This document shows, in pieces, positions 1 through 8,981 of a DNA stretch of 56,726 nucleotides. Position numbers and translations under genes: made by a program. The stretch is taken from assembly GCA_964202965.1 (NCBI GenBank), contig CAXNKG010000017.1, positions 1 through 56,726 of the forward strand, in the 5' to 3' direction. Each line of letters begins with the position of its first letter. Position 1 is the stretch's first letter. This stretch comes from CAXNKG01 sp964202965 (GTDB lineage: Bacteria; Acidobacteriota; Vicinamibacteria; Vicinamibacterales; UBA2999). The notes under the pieces are model-generated. The model was not told the DNA's origin and ran no database searches. It saw only the letters and a list, made by a program, of their open reading frames with translations.

Positions 1-930
1 AGCGTCCCGGTGTACTCGCTGTACAGCGAAACGCGTGAACCGACGGCCGACATGCTGCGGAACGTCGACCTGCTGGTCATCGACCTGCAGGACATCGGCG
101 CGCGCATCTATACCTACATCTACACGATGGCCAACTGCCTGCGCGCCGCAGCGCGGCACCGGATCCCGGTCGTGGTGTGCGATCGGCCCAACCCCATTGG
201 CGGCGTCCAGGTCGAGGGGGCGCTGCTGGCGTCTGGCTTCGAATCGTTTGTCGGCCAGTTTCCGATTCCGATGCGGCACGGCATGACGATTGGCGAGCTG
301 GCGGCGCTCTTCAACGAGGAGTTCGGCATCGGCGCGCAGGTCGAAATCGCCAGGATGGAGCGCTGGGAACGGGGGCGGTATGGCGACGAGGTCGGGCTCC
401 CGTGGGTGATGCCCTCCCCCAATATGCCGACGATCGACACGGCGGTGGTGTACCCGGGCACGGTACTGTTCGAAGGGACGCTGCTGTCTGAAGGCCGTGG
501 CACGACGCGTCCCTTCGAGCTGGTGGGCATGCCGGGCGTCGATGCGGAGCGGTTTGCCGCGGCGATGAATCGCCTCGACCTGCCGGGCGTGTTCTTCCGC
601 CCCGCCGTCTTCGAGCCGACCTTCCAGAAAAATGCGCAGCGCACCTGCGGGGGCTGCCAGATGCATGTGCTCGATCGGAACGCGTTCAGGCCGGTGCTGA
701 CCGGGGTCGCGCTGATTCAGCTGTTCCGGCACGCACACCCGTCTGGGTTTGCCTGGCGGCAGCCGCCCTACGAATACGAACGGGACAAGCTGCCGATCGA
801 CATCCTTGCAGGGTCGGACGTCCTGCGGAAGCAGATCGAGTCCGACATCTCCCCGATGGAGATCGCGGCCGGATGGTCCGAAGACGAGCGCGCCTTCGGG
901 ACGATCCGGAAGAAGTACCTGCTGTATTAG
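1..930 (+). CDS. NamZ/DUF1343-type exo-beta-N-acetylmuramidase, 5' truncated by the window edge
   Basis: The reading frame is open from base 1, so the start lies outside the window; a GTG at 10 is internal to the domain. About 309 residues remain. The conserved RPNPIGG segment, the preceding LLVIDLQDIGARIYTY stretch and the GMTIGELAALFNEEF segment are typical of the DUF1343 family. Its characterised member NamZ removes N-acetylmuramic acid from the non-reducing end of peptidoglycan fragments. The C-terminus looks complete. An export signal, if present, would be in the missing N-terminal part. The next gene converges from the other strand 15 bp after the stop. The family assignment is firm; the exact substrate here is inferred. 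Confidence 0.85.
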   Translation, partial: SVPVYSLYSETREPTADMLRNVDLLVIDLQDIGARIYTYIYTMANCLRAAARHRIPVVVCDRPNPIGGVQVEGALLASGFESFVGQFPIPMRHGMTIGELAALFNEEFGIGAQVEIARMERWERGRYGDEVGLPWVMPSPNMPTIDTAVVYPGTVLFEGTLLSEGRGTTRPFELVGMPGVDAERFAAAMNRLDLPGVFFRPAVFEPTFQKNAQRTCGGCQMHVLDRNAFRPVLTGVALIQLFRHAHPSGFAWRQPPYEYERDKLPIDILAGSDVLRKQIESDISPMEIAAGWSEDERAFGTIRKKYLLY

Positions 931-945
931 GCGAAGCCGCCCTCC

Positions 946-1797
946 TCAAGAGCGCGTGCGGGCGAGGCTGGGCGCCTTCACCACCGGCGCCGCCGGCGCC
1001 AGGTGGTGCTCCGTCAGGTGCGCTTTAAGCAGCGCGAAGGCGTCGGCCGGCGTATCGGTCCGCAGCACGAGATCCAGATCGTCGGGACCGATCGCTCCCC
1101 ACTCCCGCATCGGTTCGAGGTTCAGGATCGGGTCCCAGTAGTCGGTGCCATACAGGATGATCTGGATCCGCTTGTCCAGCTTCTCGGTCTGCATCAGCGT
1201 GAGAATCTCGAACATCTCGTCGAGCGTCCCGAACCCGCCCGGAAAGATCACCAGCGCCTTCGCCAGGTACGCAAACCAGAACTTCCGCATGAAGAAGTAG
1301 TGGAATTCAAACCGGAGCCCGTCCGTGATGTAGGGGTTGGCGTCCTGTTCGAACGGCAGCTTGATGTTGAACCCCATCGTCTTGCCGCCGGCTTCCATCG
1401 CGCCGCGGTTGGCGGCTTCCATGATGCCGGGACCGCCGCCGGAGGTGACGACAAAGCGATGCGTGGGCCCCGGGAGCTGCATCGACCATTCTGTGAGGAG
1501 ATGAGCGAGCTGGCGCGCCTCCTCGTAGTAGCGCGACCACTCGACCGCCTTTCGGCCACGAGTGAGATGCTCTTCGTGCGGTTCCCCCTTCCCCACTATC
1601 TTCTTCATCAAACGCTCGAGCGCCTCCTCCGCATGCTCACGGCTGTGGATTCGCGCCGACCCGAAGAACACCACGGTGTCCTGGATGTGCTGCTCCTTGA
1701 ATCGCCGCAGCGGGTCGAGGTATTCCGCGAGGATCCGGAGCGGGCGGGCTTCTCCGCTCTTGAGGAAGTCCTGATCGAGGTACGAGAGGGGCTGCAT
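946..1797 (-). CDS. LOG family protein (TIGR00730-type Rossmann fold)
   Basis: The protein has 283 residues. It contains the two family signatures: GGGPGIMEAANRGA, and a later PGGFGTLDEMFEILTLMQTEKL-like stretch with the PGGxGTxxE active site. LOG proteins hydrolyse nucleoside 5'-monophosphates, and several are cytokinin-activating phosphoribohydrolases; others were long misnamed lysine decarboxylases. The N-terminal extension of about 90 residues places this in the longer bacterial subgroup. The ATG lies 31 bp from the divergent SRPBCC gene, so the two probably share a short divergent promoter region. Substrate is unknown. Confidence 0.85.
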   Translation of the reverse strand: MQPLSYLDQDFLKSGEARPLRILAEYLDPLRRFKEQHIQDTVVFFGSARIHSREHAEEALERLMKKIVGKGEPHEEHLTRGRKAVEWSRYYEEARQLAHLLTEWSMQLPGPTHRFVVTSGGGPGIMEAANRGAMEAGGKTMGFNIKLPFEQDANPYITDGLRFEFHYFFMRKFWFAYLAKALVIFPGGFGTLDEMFEILTLMQTEKLDKRIQIILYGTDYWDPILNLEPMREWGAIGPDDLDLVLRTDTPADAFALLKAHLTEHHLAPAAPVVKAPSLARTRS

Positions 1798-1828
1798 GGG
1801 TACAGTTTAAGATGCGGTAGCCGATCCG

Positions 1829-2296
1829 ATGACGTCTGAAGTCACGCAGAACATCACCATCAATGCCATGCCGTCGAAAGTGCTCGAGGCTTTCTTCGAC
1901 GAAAAGGCACTTGCCGCCTGGTGGGAGGTGTCTCGCGCCGTCTGCGTGCCTCGTCCGCTGGGTAGCTACGCCGTCGAATGGGAACCGACTGCATGGCGCG
2001 ACGACATGCTCGGCCGCCTGGGTGGCAGCTTTCATGGGACCGTCATCGACTTTGCCGCGGGGCGCGAATTTTTCGTCGCCGAGCTGTACTGGCATCCGCC
2101 GGACGGCGATCCGATAGGCCCGATGGCGCTCGAGGTGACGTGTATCTACAAGGGACCGTTCACCACGGAGCTCCAAGTGCGGCAGTCAGGCTGCGACCCC
2201 GACAGCGCCCGATGGCTCCGGTATTACGAGGTGATGCAATCGGGCTGGAGCGTCGCGCTCGCCGCACTCAAGAAATATCTGGAACAACGCAGCTAA
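1829..2296 (+). CDS. SRPBCC-fold protein (AHSA1/START-like)
   Basis: The protein has 155 residues and no signal peptide. It opens with the pattern of AHSA1-like SRPBCC proteins, ITINAMPSKVLEAFFDEKALAAWW. The middle has alternating beta strands (EWEPTAW, FHGTVIDFAAG) and the C-terminus has the long closing helix with the SGWSVALAALKKYLEQ pattern. Such proteins bind hydrophobic ligands in a helix-grip cavity. No catalytic residue can be assigned, so only the fold is claimed. It is divergent from the LOG gene and converges on pyruvate kinase with a 34-bp gap. Confidence 0.75.
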   Translation: MTSEVTQNITINAMPSKVLEAFFDEKALAAWWEVSRAVCVPRPLGSYAVEWEPTAWRDDMLGRLGGSFHGTVIDFAAGREFFVAELYWHPPDGDPIGPMALEVTCIYKGPFTTELQVRQSGCDPDSARWLRYYEVMQSGWSVALAALKKYLEQRS

Positions 2297-2330
2297 CGCC
2301 GCGTTGCAGGCGGCGCTGACCGGCCGCGCC

Positions 2331-3749
2331 CTAGACGCGCAGCAGCTTCAGGAAGTTCGACGACCCTCGCGCCAGCTCGGGGGTGATGCTGACCAGCACG
2401 ATCACCGATCCCTTCGGAATCGATCCCTCGTCCACGAGCATTTGCCCGATGCGAGTGGCCTCGTCGCTGACGTCGCCCTGCATCGGGCCGCAGAGCACCG
2501 GAATCACGCCCCACGCCAGGTTCAACTGGCGCACCATCACGGCGTTATCAGTGGCCGCGAAGATAGGCGCGCGGGGCCGGAGCGCCGACAGGAGGCGCGC
2601 GGTCTTGCCGCCTCGGGTGATCGCGACGATCGCGGATGCCTCGCCGCGGGTGGCAAGGGTCACGGCCGCTTCGCAGATCGCCCGCCCGTGGCCGCCGAGC
2701 AGCCGGACGCTGGCCGGCTGGCCCGGGCTGGCCGGCGGCATCTCCTCGGCGTCTCGAATGATGGCGTCGAGCACCTGCACGGCGCGGACGGGGTGCTCCC
2801 CTATCGCCGTCTCTCCGGCCAGCATGATCGCGTCAACGCCGCTGTCGACGGCAAAGGCGGCGTCGCTCACTTCGGCGCGGGTCGGGCGCGTTTCCGTCCG
2901 CATCGATTCCAGTACCTGTGTCGCGAGGATGACGGGCATGCCGAGCGCCCGGGCACGGCGCGTCACGTCCTTCTGGATCCGGGGCACCCGCTCGAGCGGC
3001 AATTCGAGCCCGAGATCGCCGCGCGCCACCATCACGGCGTCGGCCGCGGCGAGGATTTCGTCGAGCCGCTCGACCGCCTGCGGACGTTCGAGCTTGGCCA
3101 CCAGCGGAGTCGACGGCGCCGCAGAGCGCGCGAGCCGTTCCCGCGCGATCTGAATATCTCCGGCCGACTGCACGAAGCTCAACGCGATGAAATCCACGCC
3201 GGCCGAGACGCCAAAGTCGAGATCGTCGAGATCCTTCGACGTGGTGCCTGACGTCGGGAATGTGACGCCGGGGGCGCTGATGCCTTTGTGTTCTCCCAGC
3301 TCGCCTCCATCCACGACGAGCGTCTGCACCGACTGGCGATCGGCCGTCTGGACCTCCAGCGCGATGCGGCCGTCGTCGAGCAGCAGCGTGTCGCCGGCGT
3401 GCAGCGCACCCGGCAGGTCCGCGAACGTGGTGAAGACGCGCCCGGGATGTCCGAGATCGGTCCCGACAGCAATGTCCAGCCGATCGCCCTTCTGCAGAAC
3501 GATCGGCAGGCCGCTCTGCAGCCGGCCGATGCGGATCTTCGGACCGGCGAGGTCCTGAAGGATGGCGACGTGCCGCTTCTGGCGGCCACTCGTGTCGCGG
3601 ATGCGCGCGATCACCTGGCCATGCGTCTCCCGAGTGCCGTGGGAGAAGTTGAGGCGGAACACATCGACCCCTGCGGCGACTAATGCATCGAGCACCGCTG
3701 CGTCGCTGCTCGCGGGGCCGACCGTCGCAATAATCTTCGTGCGGCGCAT
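2331..3749 (-). CDS. pyk: pyruvate kinase
   Basis: Converts phosphoenolpyruvate and ADP to pyruvate and ATP, the last step of glycolysis. With the ATG at 3749 the protein has 472 residues, normal for the family. It begins MRRTKIIATVGPASS. The hallmarks follow in order: RLNFSHG, GPKIRIG, the B-domain DDGRIAL, DFIALSFVQSA, then VARGDLGLELP and ATQVLESM. The C-terminal allosteric domain is present. The frame stays open further upstream to 4205, but that part is antisense to the amidase and unlike pyruvate kinase. The divergent amidase starts 18 bp away. Confidence 0.96.
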   Translation of the reverse strand: MRRTKIIATVGPASSDAAVLDALVAAGVDVFRLNFSHGTRETHGQVIARIRDTSGRQKRHVAILQDLAGPKIRIGRLQSGLPIVLQKGDRLDIAVGTDLGHPGRVFTTFADLPGALHAGDTLLLDDGRIALEVQTADRQSVQTLVVDGGELGEHKGISAPGVTFPTSGTTSKDLDDLDFGVSAGVDFIALSFVQSAGDIQIARERLARSAAPSTPLVAKLERPQAVERLDEILAAADAVMVARGDLGLELPLERVPRIQKDVTRRARALGMPVILATQVLESMRTETRPTRAEVSDAAFAVDSGVDAIMLAGETAIGEHPVRAVQVLDAIIRDAEEMPPASPGQPASVRLLGGHGRAICEAAVTLATRGEASAIVAITRGGKTARLLSALRPRAPIFAATDNAVMVRQLNLAWGVIPVLCGPMQGDVSDEATRIGQMLVDEGSIPKGSVIVLVSITPELARGSSNFLKLLRV

Positions 3750-3767
3750 GGGATAACCTAAGCGTAC

Positions 3768-5129
3768 ATGACAATCGACGCGGGCCTGCCCTCGACCATC
3801 GAGGGACTGGCGGACGCATTTCGATCGCGTCAGCTGACGTCCGAGCAGGTCACCGCTCACTGCCTGCGGATCATTGAGGCGCGCAACCCGGCGCTCAATG
3901 CCTTCATCGATGTGTTCGCGGACGAGGCGCTGCAGCAGGCGCGCGACGCGGACGCCGACATGGGGCGCGGACGATATCGTGGCCCGCTGCACGGTGTCCC
4001 GGTCGCGCTGAAGGATCTGATCGATGTCGCCGGACGGCGAACCACGGCGGCGTCGCACGTGCGCGATCGCCACGTCGCCGACCGCGACGCCACGATCGTC
4101 TCGCGGCTCCGCGACGCGGGCGCCGTGCTCATCGGCAAGAACAACCTTCACGAATTCGCGCTCGGGACGACGAACGAAGATTCCGCGTTCGGCCCGGCGC
4201 GGCATCCCGCGGACCCCGCCCGGTCGCCGGGCGGGTCATCCGGGGGATCGGCAGCCGCGGTGGCTGCGGGCATGGCGTACGCGGCGGTCGGCACCGACAC
4301 CGGCGGATCGGTCCGGATTCCGGCGGCGGTCTGCGGCCTGGTCGGCCTCAAGCCGTCATCCGGGGAGATTCCGCTGCGCGGCGTGGTCCCACTGAGCCGA
4401 TCGCTCGATCATGCGGGGCCCCTGTGCCGATCGGTGTCCGACGCGCGCGCGCTGTTCGGGGTGCTCAGCGGACACTCGACACAGACGAACAGCGCGACCC
4501 GCGACCCGCGTGGCCTGCGGTTCGGCGTCCTGCGAGGCTACTTCAGCGCCCTGCTGGATCCGGTTGTGGACGCCGCGTTTTCGGACGTCTGTGCCAGGCT
4601 CCGTGATGCGGGAGCGGCGCTCGAGGAGATCGAGATAAGCCACACGGCTGACATCGCCTCGATCTACGTGCACATCGCGCTGACCGAAGCGGCCGCGTAT
4701 CATGCGCCGGCGCTGGAGACGCAGCCGGACGACTACACGCCGAACGTACGGCTTCGACTTGAAACGGGGCGGTACATCCTGGGGGAAGATTACGTGCGCG
4801 CGTTGAACGGTCGCACGGTGCTGCGCGCGGAAGTCGAGGCGGCGCTCGAACGTCGCGACGGCCTGCTGCTCCCGACCGTTCCGATTCCGGCACCGGTGCT
4901 CGGCCGCGACACGGTGCGGGTGGGCCGCGCGGAACAGCCCGTACGAAACCTGATGCTGCGGCTCACGCAGCTGTTCAACCTCACCGGCCACCCGGCCATC
5001 ACACTGCCCTGCGGCACGGCGCCGGGACAGCTCCCGGTCGGCGCGCAGGTGATCGGCCCGCGTGACGGGACGCTCAGTTTGCTCGACGTCGCTGCCGCGA
5101 TCGAGCCTTGCCTCGGCCCGCGGTCGTGA
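3768..5129 (+). CDS. amidase-signature family enzyme (GatA-like)
   Basis: The protein has 453 residues of the amidase signature fold, which hydrolyses amide bonds with a Ser-cisSer-Lys triad. Visible residues are the catalytic Lys in VALKDLIDVAG (about residue 82), the glycine-rich PGGSSGGSAAAVAAG loop (Ser157/158) and the nucleophile Ser181 in GTDTGGSVRIPAA. No gatB or gatC partner lies nearby and the next gene is a hydrolase, so a catabolic amidase is more likely than the glutamyl-tRNA amidotransferase. Its stop overlaps the next start (GTGA), implying translational coupling. Confidence 0.88.
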   Translation: MTIDAGLPSTIEGLADAFRSRQLTSEQVTAHCLRIIEARNPALNAFIDVFADEALQQARDADADMGRGRYRGPLHGVPVALKDLIDVAGRRTTAASHVRDRHVADRDATIVSRLRDAGAVLIGKNNLHEFALGTTNEDSAFGPARHPADPARSPGGSSGGSAAAVAAGMAYAAVGTDTGGSVRIPAAVCGLVGLKPSSGEIPLRGVVPLSRSLDHAGPLCRSVSDARALFGVLSGHSTQTNSATRDPRGLRFGVLRGYFSALLDPVVDAAFSDVCARLRDAGAALEEIEISHTADIASIYVHIALTEAAAYHAPALETQPDDYTPNVRLRLETGRYILGEDYVRALNGRTVLRAEVEAALERRDGLLLPTVPIPAPVLGRDTVRVGRAEQPVRNLMLRLTQLFNLTGHPAITLPCGTAPGQLPVGAQVIGPRDGTLSLLDVAAAIEPCLGPRS

Positions 5130-6163
5130 TCTCGTCTTTCTTTCACGCCTGGGAACGCCGGCTCGCCTCCGTCACCACCGATCGCGTCGTCCGGGGGTTC
5201 GACTGGGGGCTCGACTGGATCGCGCCGGACGGACATCCCCCTCACGACGACGAAGCGGAGCAGCTGCGGCGGTGGGTCGACGACATCATGCGGGACACCG
5301 GTGCGTTCTTCGACACACCGGCGACTGGCGACTACGCCTACGACCGGGCGACGGCGTCGCTTTCGTTCCCGAGTGCCCTCACGACCCCGCACCCTGACAA
5401 CAACATCGTACGTGCCCGATGGTTTCCTGCGGCCACGGAGCCCGCGATCGGGGCGCCTGGACAGCGCGGACGGGCTGTCGTCCTCCTGCCGCAGTGGAAC
5501 GCGGACGCGGAGGGGCACGTGGGTCTGGCGAAACTCCTGGCCCGCTTCGGCGTGTCGGCGCTGCGACTCAGCCTCCCGTACCACGACGCGCGGATGCCGC
5601 CAGAGCTCACCCGCGCGGACTACATCGTCAGTTCGAACATTGCGCGGACGATCCAGGTGTGCCGGCAGGCGGTGCTCGATGCACGGCGAGCGATCGCCTG
5701 GCTGGCATCGCAGGGATTCGAGCGCATCGGCATTCTGGGGACGAGTCTGGGGTCGTGCCTGGCGATGCTGACCACGGCGCATGAGCCGTTGATACGGGCA
5801 CAGGCGCTCAACCACGTGTCGCCGCGATTTGCGGACGTCGTCTGGCGGGGGCTGTCCACGCAGCACGTAAAGCAGGGACTCGACGGCCGGATCGACCTCG
5901 ACCACCTGCGCGAGCTGTGGCGTCCAATCAGCCCTTCGTCGTACCTGGATCGCGTCGGTCACGCGAAGACGCTCCTGGTCTACGCGCGATACGACCTGAC
6001 GTTTCCCGTCGATCTGTCGCGAGAGCTGGTCGAGGAATTCCGGCGCAGGCACCTGCCGCACCAGACCGCCGTCCTGCCGTGCGGCCACTACAGCACGGGG
6101 ACCGCACCCTTCAAGTACCTGGACGGGTATCTCCTGACGCGGTTCCTGGTACGGAACCTCTAG
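5126..6163 (+). CDS. alpha/beta hydrolase
   Basis: From the GTG at 5126, which overlaps the amidase stop as GTGA, the protein has 345 residues; a TTG at 5108 would add six. The nucleophile elbow is GTSLGS, and a C-terminal CGHYSTG supplies a plausible catalytic His. The YARYDLTFPVDLSREL segment resembles the strand carrying the acid residue. The N-terminal part of about 100 residues (HAWERRLASVTTDRV) is a less typical cap or extension. Coupling to the amidase suggests the two act on related substrates. Its TAG stop shares the palindrome CTAG with the stop of the converging M16 gene. Confidence 0.75.
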   Translation: MISSFFHAWERRLASVTTDRVVRGFDWGLDWIAPDGHPPHDDEAEQLRRWVDDIMRDTGAFFDTPATGDYAYDRATASLSFPSALTTPHPDNNIVRARWFPAATEPAIGAPGQRGRAVVLLPQWNADAEGHVGLAKLLARFGVSALRLSLPYHDARMPPELTRADYIVSSNIARTIQVCRQAVLDARRAIAWLASQGFERIGILGTSLGSCLAMLTTAHEPLIRAQALNHVSPRFADVVWRGLSTQHVKQGLDGRIDLDHLRELWRPISPSSYLDRVGHAKTLLVYARYDLTFPVDLSRELVEEFRRRHLPHQTAVLPCGHYSTGTAPFKYLDGYLLTRFLVRNL

Positions 6164-7527
6164 ACGTCGGCCGAGACGATCTGCGGCGCGCCGAATCCGA
6201 GTGACTCGAGCGAATCGGCAATCACGGGGTGGTCGCCGACGACGAGTATCGAGGCCCGCGCCGGATCGATGTATCGCTGCGCCGCGCGGACGACGTCGTC
6301 CGCCGAGACGGCGTTTACCCTGGGAATGAGTTCCTCGAAGTAGGTATCGGGCAAGTCGTACAGCGCGAGCTGCGCCACCGACCGCGAGACCTGCTGGGCG
6401 GTCTCGAAGTTGCGCGGGTAGCCACGGGTCAGCGACGCGCGCGCCAGCAGCATTTCCGTGTCCGTGGGCGGCCGCGGGCCCCGGATCCCGTCTAGTTCTG
6501 CGAGGGAATCCCGGATGGCCTCCGCCGTCGACGCGCTGTGCACGCTCGCCTGCAGGGCGAACGGGGACAGTCGGCGCCGCCAGTCGAATCCGGTCCTGGC
6601 GCCGTAGGTAAAGCCTTTTTCTTCCCGGAGCTTCAGGTTGATGCGACTGACAAACTGCCCCCCGAGCACGGCATTCATGACGAGGAGCGATGGGTAGTCA
6701 GGAGCGTTGCGGCGGGCCGACAGGTGGCCGATGCGAAGCTCCGACTGGGCGGCGCCCTCGCGCGGTATGACTGTCAGCCTCGGCGCCTCAACACGGGGCA
6801 CGACATCGCCGACCTCCGATGCCACCCGTTCAGCGGATGCTTCCCAAGCACCGAAGGCGGTCTCGGCGGCCTGACGAAGCGCGTCGTGCGTCATCGGCCC
6901 GGCGACGACCAGCGTGGCGCGGTTCGGCTGGAAGAGGGCTCGATGACACTGTGCGACCCGTTCCAGTTCGAGCCCGCGCAGCGACGCTTCATTGCCGATC
7001 GCCAGATGTCCGTACGGGTGGTCGGGGTACATCAGACGAAGGAATGCGCGCTCCGCCACGGCCGGAGGCGAGTCTTTGAGCTGCCGCAGCCGATCGAGAC
7101 GCATCTGCCGGACGCGGTCGAAATCCTCGCGCCGGAGACTGGGTCTGATCAGCAGGTTGGCCAGAAGCCCGGCGCCCCGCTCCATGAACCGCTCGAGCGT
7201 TGTCAGCGTGAAGACAACCGCGTCGGCCCCAACGTCGACGTCGTATTCCGCGCCTATCTGCGCGAGCGACTCCGACACCTCGATGGCCGACAGATCGCCG
7301 GTCCCCTCATCGACCATGTCCGCGGTGATCGCCGCGAGTCCCTCCTGGCCGGCGGGATCGGATACGACGCCGCCATCAATCAGCATGACGAAGGTGACGA
7401 CGGGTACCGTGTGATGCTCGACGGTGCGGACGGAGAGCCCGTTGGCGAGTGTGTGACGGACAATGCGGGGAAACCTGAACGCCGGATCGGGTCCAACTGC
7501 CGGCAGCTGCGAGCGGTCGACGCGCAT
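6160..7527 (-). CDS. M16 family peptidase subunit lacking the zinc site
   Basis: The protein has 455 residues with the M16 (pitrilysin/processing-peptidase) fold: the entry stretch HTLANGLSVRTVEHHTVPVV and the C-terminal-domain signature EEKGFTYGARTGFDWRRR. The zinc motif HxxEH is absent; the equivalent position reads AAITADMVDEGT. In bacterial M16 gene pairs this is the partner subunit that completes the substrate chamber. It is encoded directly downstream of the catalytic subunit, with a one-base overlap. No signal peptide is obvious from this start. Peptide substrates are unknown. Confidence 0.88.
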   Translation of the reverse strand: MRVDRSQLPAVGPDPAFRFPRIVRHTLANGLSVRTVEHHTVPVVTFVMLIDGGVVSDPAGQEGLAAITADMVDEGTGDLSAIEVSESLAQIGAEYDVDVGADAVVFTLTTLERFMERGAGLLANLLIRPSLRREDFDRVRQMRLDRLRQLKDSPPAVAERAFLRLMYPDHPYGHLAIGNEASLRGLELERVAQCHRALFQPNRATLVVAGPMTHDALRQAAETAFGAWEASAERVASEVGDVVPRVEAPRLTVIPREGAAQSELRIGHLSARRNAPDYPSLLVMNAVLGGQFVSRINLKLREEKGFTYGARTGFDWRRRLSPFALQASVHSASTAEAIRDSLAELDGIRGPRPPTDTEMLLARASLTRGYPRNFETAQQVSRSVAQLALYDLPDTYFEELIPRVNAVSADDVVRAAQRYIDPARASILVVGDHPVIADSLESLGFGAPQIVSADV

Positions 7528-8849
7528 CAGGACACCGTGACCGGATCGGAGCCGGGCAGCCCGAGCGCTTGCTGGCCGCGCGGCACGACGCTGAGCAGGA
7601 CGCGCTGGTCGAATCGCAGGTACGCTCGCGCGGCGTCCCGCACAGCGGAGGGGGTGGCGTCCCGGTACCGGGCCAGGTCGGCGGCAAAGAAGCCCGGGTC
7701 GCCGCGAAACACGTTGTAGGCGTTCAGCTGGTCGGACTTGCCGCCGAAGCCGCCGACGGTCTGAATCCGGTACATGAAATGCGCCTCGGTCTGGGCGCGC
7801 GCCCGATCCATTTCGGCCTCCGACGGCCCCTCATCGGCCACGCGCGCGAGTTCAGCATCAATGACCGCGGCGATGTCCGTGAGCGACTTCCCCGGCGACG
7901 CGGTCGCCGCCAACAGGAAGAAACTTGCGAGCTCACGTGAATACTGAGCGGCGGATACATCGAGCGCGAGACGCTGTTCGTACACCAGGATGCGGTACAA
8001 CCGCGACGTCTTGCCATTCGCGAGGAGGTCGCCCAGCAGATCGAGCTCGGCGTCATGCTCGCTGAACATCGCGGGCGAGTGCCACGCCATATAAATGCGG
8101 GGCATCTGCACGCGATCTTCAAGCACGAGCCGCCGCTCACGGTCGAGGGCCGCGGCCGCACGGGCCGGTTCGGCCACGGGGCCGGCCGGAAGATCCCCGA
8201 AGTAGCGCTCGGCAAGCTCGAAGCCACGCGCGGCGTCGAGGTCTCCCGCCAGCGACAGCGAGGCATTCGCCGGGTGGTAGTACGTGCGGAAGAACTCGTG
8301 CACCTCGTCCAGGCGGGCCGCCGTGATGTCTTCGGTCGCCCCGATCGTCAGCCAGTGGTACGGATGATCCTCGGGATAGAGAGCACCAGCGAGCGCCATC
8401 AACGCGTATCCGTACGGGCGATTTTCGTAGTTCTGGCGCCGCTCGTTCAGCACCACGTCGCGCTGCGTCTCGAGACGCTGCTGCGTGACCGCGGGGAGCA
8501 GATAGCCCATCCGGTCCGATTCCATCCAGAGCGCCAGGTCAAGGGCGCTCGTCGGAACGACTTCCCAGTAGTTGGTCCGGTCGGTGTTGGTGGATCCGTT
8601 GACGACCCCGCCCGCCTGCTGGAGCGGTGGAAAATAGCCGGAATTGTGGTGCTCGGAGCCCTCGAACATGAGGTGCTCGAACAGGTGCGCGAAGCCGGTG
8701 CGCCCGGGGCGCTCGTTCTTGGAACCCACGTGGTACCAGATGTTTACGGCGACGATGGGTATGTGATGGTCCTCGTGAACGATGACATCGAGACCGTTGG
8801 ACAACGTTCGTTTGGAAAACGGAAGGCTGGGAGAGTCCACTCGGCGCAT
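7527..8849 (-). CDS. M16 family zinc metallopeptidase, catalytic subunit
   Basis: Starting at the ATG at 8849 (MRRVDSPSLPFSKRTL) the protein has 440 residues; an upstream ATG at 8951 would add 34 unconvincing residues and overlap the operator region of the divergent operon. The inverted zinc motif is intact as HLFEH in GFAHLFEHLMFEGS, followed about 75 residues later by the downstream acidic residue in VLNERRQNYENRPYG. It pairs with the zinc-less M16 gene that follows. The product is probably an envelope or cytosolic oligopeptidase. The 132-bp divergent intergenic region carries the IscR-like palindrome, so this unit might be co-regulated. Confidence 0.9.
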   Translation of the reverse strand: MRRVDSPSLPFSKRTLSNGLDVIVHEDHHIPIVAVNIWYHVGSKNERPGRTGFAHLFEHLMFEGSEHHNSGYFPPLQQAGGVVNGSTNTDRTNYWEVVPTSALDLALWMESDRMGYLLPAVTQQRLETQRDVVLNERRQNYENRPYGYALMALAGALYPEDHPYHWLTIGATEDITAARLDEVHEFFRTYYHPANASLSLAGDLDAARGFELAERYFGDLPAGPVAEPARAAAALDRERRLVLEDRVQMPRIYMAWHSPAMFSEHDAELDLLGDLLANGKTSRLYRILVYEQRLALDVSAAQYSRELASFFLLAATASPGKSLTDIAAVIDAELARVADEGPSEAEMDRARAQTEAHFMYRIQTVGGFGGKSDQLNAYNVFRGDPGFFAADLARYRDATPSAVRDAARAYLRFDQRVLLSVVPRGQQALGLPGSDPVTVS

Positions 8850-8909
8850 CGTACCTGCAATTCGGAATGCGACTTGCGGCCAGGGCCTGGGGCATTCAGT
8901 CACTGGCGC

Positions 8910-8937
8910 TTGACCGACTAAAATAGTCGGATATAGA
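8910..8937 (+). promoter_or_regulatory. sigma70-like promoter of the porin-FMN-ApbE operon
   Basis: TTGACC at 8910-8915 and TATAGA at 8932-8937 are separated by 16 bp. The spacer is filled by a perfect palindrome (8914-8930), a repressor-type arrangement. The predicted start of transcription is about 8944, leaving a leader of roughly 38 nt before the ATG at 8982. Confidence 0.6.
8914..8930. promoter_or_regulatory. IscR type 1-like palindromic operator
   Basis: The sequence CCGACTA-AAA-TAGTCGG is a perfect 7-bp inverted repeat with a 3-nt AT spacer, followed by ATAT. It fits the core of the E. coli IscR type 1 site (YYGACTR-WWW-YAGTCRR followed by STAT) at all core positions. Known Rrf2-family regulators such as IscR sense Fe-S cluster status. 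Location inside the promoter spacer implies repression. No Rrf2 gene is in this window, so the regulator is inferred only from the site. Confidence 0.6.
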
Positions 8938-8974
8938 CTTGGATCTGACATTGAGACTCGGTCTCAGATCCAAG
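8938..8974. repeat. inverted repeat overlapping the transcription start and ribosome-binding site
   Basis: CTTGGATCT at 8938-8946 is the exact reverse complement of AGATCCAAG at 8966-8974. Between them GAGAC-TCG-GTCTC (8953-8965) is a second perfect inverted repeat, so the whole could form a 14-bp stem with a 6-nt bulge. The 3' arm overlaps the AAGGAG ribosome-binding site at 8972-8977. Transcription predicted from about 8944 would omit most of the outer 5' arm, so a DNA operator is as likely as an RNA switch. Confidence 0.55.
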
Positions 8975-8981
8975 GAGCGTC

